Assembly: GCF_001571365.1 (NCBI RefSeq)
Contig: NZ_BCTQ01000007.1
Span: forward strand, 124,001-188,000
Source of the DNA: Achromobacter denitrificans NBRC 15125
GTDB taxonomy: Bacteria; Pseudomonadota; Gammaproteobacteria; Burkholderiales; Burkholderiaceae_B
DNA: 64,000 nucleotides
Direction: 5' to 3'
Part shown: positions 1 to 7,371 of the stretch, in pieces
Numbering within the stretch: position 1 is the first letter of the stretch
Layout of the letters: each line of letters opens with the position of its first letter
Notes under the pieces: generated by a model
What the model was told of the DNA's origin: nothing
The model's input: the letters and a program-made list of their open reading frames with translations, nothing else
Databases searched by the model: none
Program-made: the position numbers and the translations under genes

Positions 1-163
1 CGCGCAGCACCAGTTCCATCACGTTGCTGACGGCGTGGCGTTCGCTGTTCATCACCGTGCGCGTGACGTTGCGCTGCGAGGTCAGCATCACGAACGCGGC
101 CACCGCGAGAAGGAGCGCTACGACCAGAAGAAAAATCTTGCTACGTAGCGACCGGACGGGCAT
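1..163 (-). CDS. Membrane sensor N-terminus, partial (possible SpoIIE-type phosphatase)
   Basis: Only the first 54 codons are in the window; the gene runs off the left edge. The ATG is at 161-163 read on the minus strand. The peptide starts MPVRSLRSKIFLLVV and has one hydrophobic segment at about residues 10-28, then a polar stretch that looks like the start of an extracytoplasmic sensor region. It is divergent from the MFS/sensor gene. With an RsbW-like ATPase and a STAS protein a few kb away, a membrane-anchored PP2C/SpoIIE phosphatase is the most sensible guess. That is inference from context only; a histidine kinase, diguanylate cyclase or chemoreceptor would look the same at this length. 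Confidence 0.5.
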   Translation of the reverse strand, partial: MPVRSLRSKIFLLVVALLLAVAAFVMLTSQRNVTRTVMNSERHAVSNVMELVLR

Positions 164-207
164 GGAGGCGGTGGCGGTGGGGGAGGACGATGAGGGTGTA
201 AAAAAAG

Positions 208-220
208 ATGCAATTTGCAT
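208..220. promoter_or_regulatory. Palindrome in the divergent sensor/MFS promoter
   Basis: A perfect 13-base palindrome, ATGCAATTTGCAT, lies in the AT-rich gap between the two divergent genes at the left edge. Its position suits an operator serving one or both promoters. The cognate regulator is unknown. Confidence 0.4.
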
Positions 221-224
221 TAAT

Positions 225-256
225 TGTAAATACCATTGGTGCCCGTGTGTAAATAC
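225..256. repeat. Two TGTAAATAC direct repeats, 23 bases apart
   Basis: The 9-mer TGTAAATAC occurs at 225-233 and again at 248-256, just upstream of the ATG at 276. The start-to-start distance of 23 bases is about two helical turns, so a dimer could bind one face. The function is inferred from position only. Confidence 0.4.
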
Positions 257-275
257 TTTGCGGTGTTTCAGCCTC

Positions 276-2744
276 ATGCGTAGCGAGCCTATTCAAATCG
301 TGCTGGAGGGACTGAGACGCCGCCCGGTACTGGAAGTCACCCTGGCCTGTCTGGCCGTGCTGTTGCTGGCGCAGGCGCTGATCGGCGCGCTGAGCCTGTC
401 CGCGTTGAACCGGCTGGTGGTCGACACCACCGCCGACCGCGTGGAAGTCATCGCCCGCCGCGCGGCGGGCAACATCGAAAACGGATTGCGACTGGGCAAG
501 CCGCTGGAGCAATACTTCGGCCTGCGCGACAGCCTGCTGGACAGCGTGGCCGGATCGCGCGACCTGCTTGGCGCCGCGGTGTTGCGCGCCGACGGGCAGA
601 CGCTGGCCGTACAGGGCGCGCAGCCCGACGGCGCCGTCGCGCTCGCGCAGGCGCTCGATGCCGGCGCCGCCCGCGACAACCGCGCGACGCGGCGCGCATC
701 CGGCGCGCTCATGTCGGTGGCCGACGGCACCGTGACCCTGGCCGTGCCGCTGGCCGGCGCGGGCGGAAGCGTCGTCGGCGCCGTGGTGCTGTCGGCGGCC
801 AAGGACGGCGAGGCCAGCCGGAGCCTGATCGTCGAGAACCTGCAGGTGCTGCTGGCCGTGACCGCGTTGGTCGGCCTGGGTCTGGCCGCGGTCTTCAAAT
901 ACCTGGTGCCGCTGACCTCGCTCGCCGCCGGCGGCAGGGCGCGCTTCGTCGTGCCCCTGCTGGCGCTGATGTTGGCGCAAGGCGTTTATGCGGCCTACAC
1001 GATTTCCACGTTCCGCAGCGGCTGGCTGGAGGTGACGCGCAACAACGTCGGCCTGCTCGCCGAAGGTTTGCAGCGCGATCTGAACCGCGTGCTGGGCTAC
1101 GGCCTGACGCTGGACCGGCTGCGCGGCGTGGACGCGCCGTTCTCGCGCCTGGCCGCGACCTTTCCCGCCGTGGCGCAGATCGAACTGGTAAACGGCGAGG
1201 GGCGCGTGCTGAGCCGCGCCGACGCGAAAGGCGCGCTGGGGGTGGCGGGGCTGCCGGTGGCGCGCCCGCAGTCCGACGACCTGACGCTGGTGTTGCCGCT
1301 GGGCGCCTCGAATCCCGATCCGCGGGCGCGCGGCGACCTGGTGCTGCGGCTGTCCGACGACGTGATCGCGGCCGGCGTGCGCAGCCGCGCGCTGGACGCG
1401 GTGACCGTCGTGGCGGTGGCGCTGGTGGCCGCCATCGAGATGTTGCTGCTGCTGTCGCTGCTGATGAACCGGGCCTTCGCCGCGCGCGCGACCTTGCCCG
1501 ACGGCAGCCGCGTGGGCCCCGATGACGAGTCCGAGGTCGGCCGCATCGCGCGTCCCGTGATGTTCGGTTTCCTGTTCGCCTGGGCCTTGCCGCTGGGTTT
1601 CCTGCCGCTGTATGCGCGCAGCCTGCCGTCGGGCGGACTGGACCTGCCGGCCAACCTTCTGCTGGCCTTGCCGATCTCCGTCGAAATGGGCTGCGGGCTG
1701 CTGACTTCGCTGCTCGCGGGCAGCCTGACCGACCGCAAGGGTTGGCAGGTGCCCGTGCTGGCCGGGCTGGCGGTGTCGTGCGCGGGCATGCTGGCCTGCG
1801 CGCTGGCCGGCGATCTGCTGATGTTCAGCGCGGCGCGCGGCCTCGTGGGCCTGGGCTACGGCCTGACCTGGATGGGGCTGCAGGGCTTCATCGTCACGCG
1901 CAGCCCCGCCCAGTACCGCGGCCGCAACATGACCGGCGTGATCGCCGGCCTGTTCGCGGGCCATCTGTCGGGCGCCGCGGTGGGCGCGATGCTGATGGAG
2001 CAGACGGGCTTTCGCGCCGTGTTCGGCGTGGGCGCCGCGATGCTGGTGCTGCCGCTGGCCGGCGTGCTGGTGCTGATGCGGCCGTACATGGACCGCGGAC
2101 GCAAGCAGGTGGCGCAAGCCGCCGCGCGCACGCGTGCTCGCTTGTCCGACACCTTGCGGCTGTTGTGCACGCGCGATTTCGGCCTGCTGCTGCTGGGCAG
2201 CGTCATCCCGTTTTCGATCGCGCAGGTGGGCCTGCTGTCGTTCGCGCTTCCGCTGTACCTGGAAGCCGAGGGCGTGGCCGCGTCCAGCATCGGGCGCGTG
2301 CTGATGATCTATGGCCTTTGCGTGATCTACGTCGGGCCGCTGATGGGCCGCGTGGTGGATCGCAGCCGCATCAAGAAAAGCTGGATCGTGCTGGGCGGCC
2401 TGATCGGCAGCGTGGGCATGCTGGGCCTGTACTTCAACAGCGGCCTGCTGGCCGCGGCGGCGGCCGTGCTGCTGCTGGCGCTGGCCAGCTGCTTCGCCGG
2501 CGCATCGCAGTCGCCCTACATGCTGGCGCTGCCGGACGTGCAGCGCTATGGCGCTGCCGGCGCCACCAGCGTCATGCGCGCCGCCGACAAGCTCGGCCAG
2601 ATGGCCGGGCCGCTGGTGGTGGGCGCCATGTTCGGCGCGGCCGGCATGGGCGCGGGATTGGCGGCCACGGGCATCATCTACCTGTGCGCCACGCTGCTGT
2701 TCCTGGTGCTGGCTCCGGCCAGGCCCAGGGATGGCGCTGCCTGA
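276..2744 (+). CDS. MFS transporter fused to two extracytoplasmic sensor segments
   Basis: The start is the ATG at 276 (MRSEPIQIVLEG); the open frame continues further upstream but has no convincing start, and the divergent promoter lies there. The protein has 822 residues. Seen in order: a membrane segment near 20-42, a periplasmic-sized region of about 145 residues, two membrane segments near 190-250 separated by a short loop, a second periplasmic region to about 385, another membrane segment, then a complete 12-helix major facilitator domain from about 435. The N-terminal half resembles the double-helix plus Cache-like layout of sensor proteins rather than a transporter. The gene is divergent from a truncated membrane sensor and near anti-sigma and anti-anti-sigma genes, so a signalling role is possible. 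Substrate unknown. Confidence 0.8.
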   Translation: MRSEPIQIVLEGLRRRPVLEVTLACLAVLLLAQALIGALSLSALNRLVVDTTADRVEVIARRAAGNIENGLRLGKPLEQYFGLRDSLLDSVAGSRDLLGAAVLRADGQTLAVQGAQPDGAVALAQALDAGAARDNRATRRASGALMSVADGTVTLAVPLAGAGGSVVGAVVLSAAKDGEASRSLIVENLQVLLAVTALVGLGLAAVFKYLVPLTSLAAGGRARFVVPLLALMLAQGVYAAYTISTFRSGWLEVTRNNVGLLAEGLQRDLNRVLGYGLTLDRLRGVDAPFSRLAATFPAVAQIELVNGEGRVLSRADAKGALGVAGLPVARPQSDDLTLVLPLGASNPDPRARGDLVLRLSDDVIAAGVRSRALDAVTVVAVALVAAIEMLLLLSLLMNRAFAARATLPDGSRVGPDDESEVGRIARPVMFGFLFAWALPLGFLPLYARSLPSGGLDLPANLLLALPISVEMGCGLLTSLLAGSLTDRKGWQVPVLAGLAVSCAGMLACALAGDLLMFSAARGLVGLGYGLTWMGLQGFIVTRSPAQYRGRNMTGVIAGLFAGHLSGAAVGAMLMEQTGFRAVFGVGAAMLVLPLAGVLVLMRPYMDRGRKQVAQAAARTRARLSDTLRLLCTRDFGLLLLGSVIPFSIAQVGLLSFALPLYLEAEGVAASSIGRVLMIYGLCVIYVGPLMGRVVDRSRIKKSWIVLGGLIGSVGMLGLYFNSGLLAAAAAVLLLALASCFAGASQSPYMLALPDVQRYGAAGATSVMRAADKLGQMAGPLVVGAMFGAAGMGAGLAATGIIYLCATLLFLVLAPARPRDGAA

Positions 2745-2773
2745 GGGCGTGCCGCGCCGGGCGCGGTCGCCGT

Positions 2774-3928
2774 TCAAGGCCCGGGGTCCCGGCCGGCCAG
2801 CTGCACCGGCACGCGCGCGCTCAGGCCGGTGAGCAGCTCGGCCGCGATGGTGCCCGCCGAGGCCGCCACTTCCTCCACCGCCAGGCCCGACGCGCCCCAT
2901 AGCGTGACGGGCGCGCCGATGCAGGCGCGCGGAACCGGCGCGAGGTCGACGGCCATCATGTCCATCGAGACGCGGCCCAGCAGCCGCGTGCGCACGCCAT
3001 CGACGATGACCGGCGTGCCGGTGGGCGCGTGGCGCGGATAGCCGTCGGCATAGCCGCAGGTGACGATGCCCACCGTCGTGGCGACGGGCGCGAGGAACGC
3101 GCCGCTGTAGCCCACGCCCGCGCCGGCGGGCACGCGCTGTATGCCCACGATCTGCGAGTGCAGCGACATCGCGGGCCGCAGATTCAGTTGCGCGGCGCTG
3201 CGATCGGCGAATGGGCTGGCGCCATACAGCGCCAGCCCGGGGCGCACCCATTGCGTGCCGGCGGCGCGCGCGCCATGCAGCAGCAGCGCGGCCGAATTGC
3301 TGGTGGACACGGGGCCGGGCAAGCTCGCGATCACCGTGCGGAACGCGGCGTCGGCGGCGTCGATGCCGTCTTCTTCATCCGCGCGGGCATAGTGGTTCAG
3401 GTGGCCGATCTCGCCGATGACGCCGCGCCGTGCGAGGGCGCGCGCCGCCTCGAACGCGCAGCCGTAGTCCTCGGCGCAGAAGCCGGTGTGATGGATGTCG
3501 CCGGCATAGCGCAGCCAGACGGCCGGCCGCTGCGCGAGCGGAGCCTGCGTCAGCCAATCGAGCTGGGCGGCGTGCGTGATGACCAGGTGCAGGCGGGGCG
3601 AATCCAGCAGCAGCGCGTCGGCCGGCGAGTAGAGGCCGCCGTAGACCAGGATGGGGCCGTCCCAGCCCATGCTGCGGCACGCGCGCGCTTCGGTCAGATG
3701 CAGCACCGCCAACCCGTCGGCCGCGCGCAGCGCGGGCAGGATGCGCGCCACGCCGTGCCCGTAGGCGTCCGCCTTCACCGTCGCCCAGAGCCGGGGCGCG
3801 CCATCGCCGGCCGGCAACGCGGCGCGCAGCCGAGCCAGGTTGTGGCGCACGGCGTCCGCGTCGATGCGGGCGTGCAGGGGGCGTGCGGTCAGTCCTTGCG
3901 GGTGATAGGGGGCGTTCACGGGCGGCAT
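2774..3928 (-). CDS. alr: Alanine racemase, atypical
   Basis: PLP-dependent fold-type III racemase converting L- and D-alanine for peptidoglycan. It has 384 residues from the ATG at 3926-3928 (an in-frame TTG lies one codon earlier). The PLP lysine is Lys52 in the motif VKADAYGHG, the opposite-face catalytic tyrosine is Tyr274 in GVGYSG, and the C-terminal motif GRVSMDMMAVDL is present. It departs from the family where most members read K-x-D-T-G-M-x-R-L-G: here the segment is RYAGDIHHTG, so the usual arginine that contacts the second catalytic tyrosine is His147 and the usual lysine is Arg140. It looks like a second, divergent copy rather than the housekeeping enzyme; a related racemase activity is possible. 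It converges on the MFS gene. Confidence 0.88.
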   Translation of the reverse strand: MPPVNAPYHPQGLTARPLHARIDADAVRHNLARLRAALPAGDGAPRLWATVKADAYGHGVARILPALRAADGLAVLHLTEARACRSMGWDGPILVYGGLYSPADALLLDSPRLHLVITHAAQLDWLTQAPLAQRPAVWLRYAGDIHHTGFCAEDYGCAFEAARALARRGVIGEIGHLNHYARADEEDGIDAADAAFRTVIASLPGPVSTSNSAALLLHGARAAGTQWVRPGLALYGASPFADRSAAQLNLRPAMSLHSQIVGIQRVPAGAGVGYSGAFLAPVATTVGIVTCGYADGYPRHAPTGTPVIVDGVRTRLLGRVSMDMMAVDLAPVPRACIGAPVTLWGASGLAVEEVAASAGTIAAELLTGLSARVPVQLAGRDPGP

Positions 3929-4006
3929 CAATGCAAAGCGTCGCGCAACCGGCGCGCAGTCCTTGCATGAGTGACAGTTGGGCCCGTTTCGTTCGGTACT
4001 TTCTGC

Positions 4007-4029
4007 CTATCGGGAACGGAAACCGATAG
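4007..4029. repeat. Inverted repeat upstream of alr
   Basis: Arms CTATCGG (4007-4013) and CCGATAG (4023-4029) are perfect and separated by nine bases. The repeat lies between the alr start and the 3' end of the anti-sigma ATPase gene, both on the minus strand. There is no T-tract, so an operator is more likely than a terminator. Confidence 0.35.
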
Positions 4030-4078
4030 CGTGGTTCGATCGGCCCCGCGGAGCGCCTTGCGCCGCGCGCGATCCGCC

Positions 4079-4510
4079 TTACTCGGCGCGCGCGACCAGC
4101 GTCAGCCGATTGCGGTCGCCGCTGCGCGCATAGCGCAGGTCATGCAGGTAATGCCGCATGAGCCGCAAGCCGTGGCCGCCGATCTCGGCCTCGTCCAGCG
4201 TGGCGGCCAGGTCGGGCGGGGGCGTCTTGGTGGGATCGTGGGGGCGGCCGTTGTCGGTGATTTCCAGCGCGATCCCGGTGTCGTCCCGGCGGCACAGCAA
4301 GGTGACCGCGGGCGGCGATCCCGCGGCGGCGGGATCGTCGAAGGCGTAGTCCACGATATTGGTCAGCGCCTCGTCCAGGCTCAGCGACAGTCCGAAGCCC
4401 AGCTTGGGCGGCCATGCGTCGCGCTCGGCAATTCCTTCGAGCCATTGCAGCGCGGCGGCAACGGCGTTCTGGTCGGGAACGAGGTCCAGCGTATCGGGCT
4501 GAGGGGGCAT
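4079..4510 (-). CDS. RsbW/BtrW-like anti-sigma factor serine kinase
   Basis: A 143-residue GHKL ATPase of the HATPase_c_2 type. Visible motifs are the N-box DEALTNIVDYAF, the G1 box ITDNGRPHDP and the G2 box IGGHGLRLM. Family members bind a sigma factor or other target and phosphorylate a STAS partner on serine, releasing or holding the target. It starts at the ATG read from 4510 and is divergent from the STAS gene at 4675, so kinase and substrate sit side by side. No sigma factor gene is in the window. Regulation probably depends on a phosphatase, possibly the truncated left-edge gene. Confidence 0.85.
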   Translation of the reverse strand: MPPQPDTLDLVPDQNAVAAALQWLEGIAERDAWPPKLGFGLSLSLDEALTNIVDYAFDDPAAAGSPPAVTLLCRRDDTGIALEITDNGRPHDPTKTPPPDLAATLDEAEIGGHGLRLMRHYLHDLRYARSGDRNRLTLVARAE

Positions 4511-4674
4511 GAGTCGCCTTGCGTTCAGTGGAGCACGTGCAGGCGCAAGTATGCACGATAGCCCCGCGCGGCGAACAGGGTGTGAGAGAGTGCGCGGGCT
4601 CGCGTATCATCTCGCCATCGCGCCGCCGTCCTCTTGCGCAGGCGCCCGGCGCCGGCCACTTTTCGGGAACCGCT

Positions 4675-5010
4675 ATGAATCTCGCAATAGAAAAAATCGG
4701 AGAAGTCCTGGTCGTCTCGCCCGAAGGCCAGATCAACAGCGCCAACGCGGCGGGCATCGAGTCCGACCTGCTGTCCCACGTCGAAAAAGGCGAAACCCGC
4801 TTCGTGCTGGATCTGTCCAACCTGAACTACATCTCCAGCGCGGGGCTGCGCGTCGTGCTGGTCTTGGCAAAACGCCTGAAGCAGGGCGCCGGCGCGCTGG
4901 TGCTGTGCGCCCTGCAGCCGCATGTGCGCGAAGTGTTCGACATCAGCGGCTTTCTCGCCATCCTGACCGTGGTGGACACGCGCGACGACGCGGTGGCGAA
5001 GGTTGCCTGA
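4675..5010 (+). CDS. STAS-domain anti-sigma factor antagonist
   Basis: A 111-residue single STAS domain starting MNLAIEKIGEVLVVSP. The signature NYISSAGLRVVL around residues 57-68 carries the serine pair normally phosphorylated by the partner kinase. The unphosphorylated form binds the RsbW-like kinase and frees its target. It is cytoplasmic and is the counterpart of the ATPase encoded divergently 165 bases away. The chosen ATG follows the shared promoter region; an upstream in-frame extension has no similarity to the family and was not used. Confidence 0.87.
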   Translation: MNLAIEKIGEVLVVSPEGQINSANAAGIESDLLSHVEKGETRFVLDLSNLNYISSAGLRVVLVLAKRLKQGAGALVLCALQPHVREVFDISGFLAILTVVDTRDDAVAKVA

Positions 5011-5019
5011 CGCGCGGGC

Positions 5020-5250
5020 TCAGCCCTTGCGGTTTTCGTAGGATGTGTCGAGCACGTCGTCTTCGGGCGTGATGACGCCGGGTTCGCCCGGCTCCGCGAT
5101 GGCGCGGCCGCGGCGGGGCATGCCCGCGACGAGCGTGCTGCTCTGGTCGGGCATCGGCATCACTTCGGTGCCTTTGCGCGGATCGGGAGGCACGGGCTTT
5201 TCAGCGACGTCGGCCTTGGCGGCGTTGGGATCTGGGGCAGTTTTCAACAT
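5020..5250 (-). CDS. Small hypothetical protein
   Basis: A 76-residue hydrophilic, proline- and charge-rich protein with no membrane segment or signal peptide. The ATG read from 5250 is preceded by GGAG eight bases upstream, a good ribosome binding site. It converges on the STAS gene with a 9-base gap. Composition suggests a disordered or small stress-type protein. The family was not recognised. Confidence 0.5.
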   Translation of the reverse strand: MLKTAPDPNAAKADVAEKPVPPDPRKGTEVMPMPDQSSTLVAGMPRRGRAIAEPGEPGVITPEDDVLDTSYENRKG

Positions 5251-5449
5251 GATGATTGCTCCGCTTGCGGGCGTCCCAGGATGGCGACGCGCCTGATTCC
5301 AACTTCATCTTAGGACGGCGCGGCGCCGCGGTGGCGGCCTGTTCTGTCACGTTTGCAAGGGGCTGTTGCAGGCCCCCAACCTTATAATTTCGGGCGCCTC
5401 GCGGCTTTGCGGCAAGGCGCCCGCTGTTCACATTTTCCATACGCCTACC

Positions 5450-6382
5450 TTGACCGAATCCGTCGAACGCTCCGTCCATGCAGAACTCGTTGCCGTGCTC
5501 GTCGCCGTCACCAACGGCGAGCCGCGCGTGCTGACGACCGAAGACGCGCGCGCCTTGCCCGCGGGCCCCTTCGAACTCTCGCACCGTTCGTTGCAGGCAG
5601 GCCTGCGCGCCTGGGTCGAAGCGCAGACCCATCATCCGCTGGGCTACGTCGAGCAGCTCTACACCTTCGCGGACGGCGACCGCTCCGACGAGTCGGGCGC
5701 GCGCGTCATGTCGGTGAGCTACCTGGGGCTGACGCGCGAGGCGGGCGAAACCGGCGTGGCGCAGGTCGGCTGGCAGGACTGGTACCGCTACTTTCCGTGG
5801 GAAGATCGCCGCGCCGGCACGCCCGCGCTGGTCGAGGAGCTGATCGTGCCGCGGCTGGCGGCCTGGTGCGAAGACAGTACGGAGGCGGCCGTGCGCAGGC
5901 GCCGCCACCAGCGCGCCGCCATCACCTTCGGGCTGGAAGGCGCGTCCTGGAACGAGGACATGGTGCTGCAGCGCTACGAATTGCTGTTCGAGGCGGGGCT
6001 GGTGCCCGAGGCCGCGCGGCGCGGCCGGGGCAACGGCGCCGCCGTGCCCGGCGAGCCCATGCGCCACGACCATCGCCGCATCCTGGCCACCGGCATCGCG
6101 CGCCTGCGGGCCAAGATCAAGTACCGCCCGGTGGTGTTCGAATTGATGCCCGAGCAGTTCACCCTGTTGCAATTGCAGCTGGCGGTCGAGGCATTGGCGG
6201 GGCGCGGCCTGCACAAGCAGAATTTCCGCCGCCTGATCGAGCAGCAGGCGCTGGTGGAAGAAACCGGCGAGATGGCCACCGGCACGGCCGGCCGGCCGGC
6301 GAAGCTGTTCCGGTTCCGCCGCGACGTGCTGCTCGAACGCGCCATCGCCGGCAGCAAATTGCCCCTGTCCCGCGCAATGTGA
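5450..6382 (+). CDS. nadQ: NadQ-family Nudix-related transcriptional regulator of NAD synthesis
   Basis: About 310 residues with a Nudix-like N-terminal half and a winged-helix C-terminal region around residues 215-290, the layout of NadQ (COG4111) and related NrtR repressors. It lies directly upstream of nadC, and a NadQ-family repressor has been reported to control orphan nadC in Bordetella. No ATG fits; TTG at 5450 (protein MTESVERSVHAEL) is the best start because similarity begins there. A TATAAT hexamer at 5383-5388 may be its -10 element. The start is uncertain by several codons. Confidence 0.82.
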   Translation: MTESVERSVHAELVAVLVAVTNGEPRVLTTEDARALPAGPFELSHRSLQAGLRAWVEAQTHHPLGYVEQLYTFADGDRSDESGARVMSVSYLGLTREAGETGVAQVGWQDWYRYFPWEDRRAGTPALVEELIVPRLAAWCEDSTEAAVRRRRHQRAAITFGLEGASWNEDMVLQRYELLFEAGLVPEAARRGRGNGAAVPGEPMRHDHRRILATGIARLRAKIKYRPVVFELMPEQFTLLQLQLAVEALAGRGLHKQNFRRLIEQQALVEETGEMATGTAGRPAKLFRFRRDVLLERAIAGSKLPLSRAM

Positions 6383-6385
6383 GGC

Positions 6386-6416
6386 TTGACAAGCCTTATG
6401 CTCGCTCTTAGCATAA
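6386..6416 (+). promoter_or_regulatory. nadC promoter overlapping a palindromic operator
   Basis: TTGACA at 6386-6391, a 17-base spacer and TAGCAT at 6409-6414 make a good sigma-70 promoter. The perfect palindrome TTATGCT (6396-6402), seven bases, AGCATAA (6410-6416) covers the spacer and -10, the expected place for a repressor. NadQ is the obvious candidate because its gene is adjacent; that assignment is inference. Confidence 0.65.
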
Positions 6417-6421
6417 ATGGT

Positions 6422-6446
6422 GCGCAATCGTTGCGCGCCTTTTTTT
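6422..6446 (+). terminator. Hairpin and T-tract at the nadQ/nadC junction
   Basis: Arms GCGCAA (6422-6427) and TTGCGC (6431-6436) with a three-base loop, followed by a seven-T run at 6440-6446. It fits a rho-independent terminator for nadQ. It sits at or just after the predicted nadC transcription start, so it would also fall in the nadC leader. Confidence 0.6.
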
Positions 6447-6464
6447 ACTCTCTAAATACTCAAA

Positions 6465-7349
6465 ATGAGCATTAAAGCCGCAGCGTCATCGACCGCCTCC
6501 CGACTGGCCGTCCCCCCCTTGCCGGAAGTCATGCTGGAGCCGCTGGTGCGCGCGGCCTTGCTGGAAGACCTGGGTCGCGCCGGCGACCTGACCACCGATG
6601 CCATCGTGCCCGCCGACGCCGTCGCCGAAACGCGGCTCGTGGCTCGCCAGGAGGGCGTGCTGGCCGGGCTGGACCTGGCGCGCCTGGCGTTTCGCGCCAT
6701 GGACCCGGGCATCGAATTCGTCGTGTCGCAGCGCGACGGCGCGGACCTGCGCCCGGGCACGGAAATCGCCCGCATACGCGGCAATGCCCGCGCCATGCTG
6801 ACCGCCGAGCGCGTGGCCCTGAACTTCCTCTGCCACCTGAGCGGCGTGGCCAGCGCCACGGCCTCCATCGCGCGCGCCATCGCGGGCTACGGCGCCCGCG
6901 TCACCTGCACGCGCAAGACCATGCCGGGCCTGCGCGCCGTGCAGAAGTACGCCGTCCGCGTGGGCGGGGGCAGCAATCACCGCCACGGCCTGGACGATGC
7001 GGTGCTGATCAAGGACAACCACATCGCCCTGGCGGGCGGCGTCGCCATCGCGGTCGAGCGCGCCCGGGCCGGCATCGGCCACATGGTGAAGATCGAGCTG
7101 GAAGTCGACACGCTGGAACAGCTGGAAACGGCCCTGTCGCTGGGCGTGGACGTGGTGCTGCTGGACAACATGAGCCTGGACGACCTGCGCCGCGCCGTCG
7201 AAATGGCGCGGGGCCGCGCCATCACCGAAGCCTCGGGCCGCATCACGCCCGAAACCGCCGCGGCGGTGGCCGCCACCGGCGTCGACCAGATCGCCGTGGG
7301 CTGGATCACGCACAGCGCCAAGGTGCTCGATATCGGCCTGGATGCCTGA
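6465..7349 (+). CDS. nadC: Nicotinate-nucleotide pyrophosphorylase (quinolinate phosphoribosyltransferase)
   Basis: Converts quinolinate and PRPP to nicotinate mononucleotide, CO2 and pyrophosphate. It has 294 residues, the normal length. Clear family motifs are the TRKTMPGLR phosphoribosyl/quinolinate site, GGGSNHRHGLDDAVLIKDNH, the metal/substrate-site acid in IELEVD, VVLLDNM and the C-terminal GVDQIAVGWITHS. There is no nadA or nadB alongside, so it probably serves quinolinate salvage, as shown for orphan nadC in Bordetella. The ATG at 6465 has no obvious Shine-Dalgarno sequence. A solute-binding protein gene follows in the same operon. Confidence 0.95.
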   Translation: MSIKAAASSTASRLAVPPLPEVMLEPLVRAALLEDLGRAGDLTTDAIVPADAVAETRLVARQEGVLAGLDLARLAFRAMDPGIEFVVSQRDGADLRPGTEIARIRGNARAMLTAERVALNFLCHLSGVASATASIARAIAGYGARVTCTRKTMPGLRAVQKYAVRVGGGSNHRHGLDDAVLIKDNHIALAGGVAIAVERARAGIGHMVKIELEVDTLEQLETALSLGVDVVLLDNMSLDDLRRAVEMARGRAITEASGRITPETAAAVAATGVDQIAVGWITHSAKVLDIGLDA

Positions 7350-7371
7350 GTACCCGCCGCCGCTTCGCAAC

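Noticed and set aside
141-3251. Very long minus-strand open frame opposite the MFS gene
   Set aside because: Its low-complexity Arg/Gln/His/Ala composition is typical of antisense frames in GC-rich DNA, and the plus-strand MFS and minus-strand alr genes explain the region.
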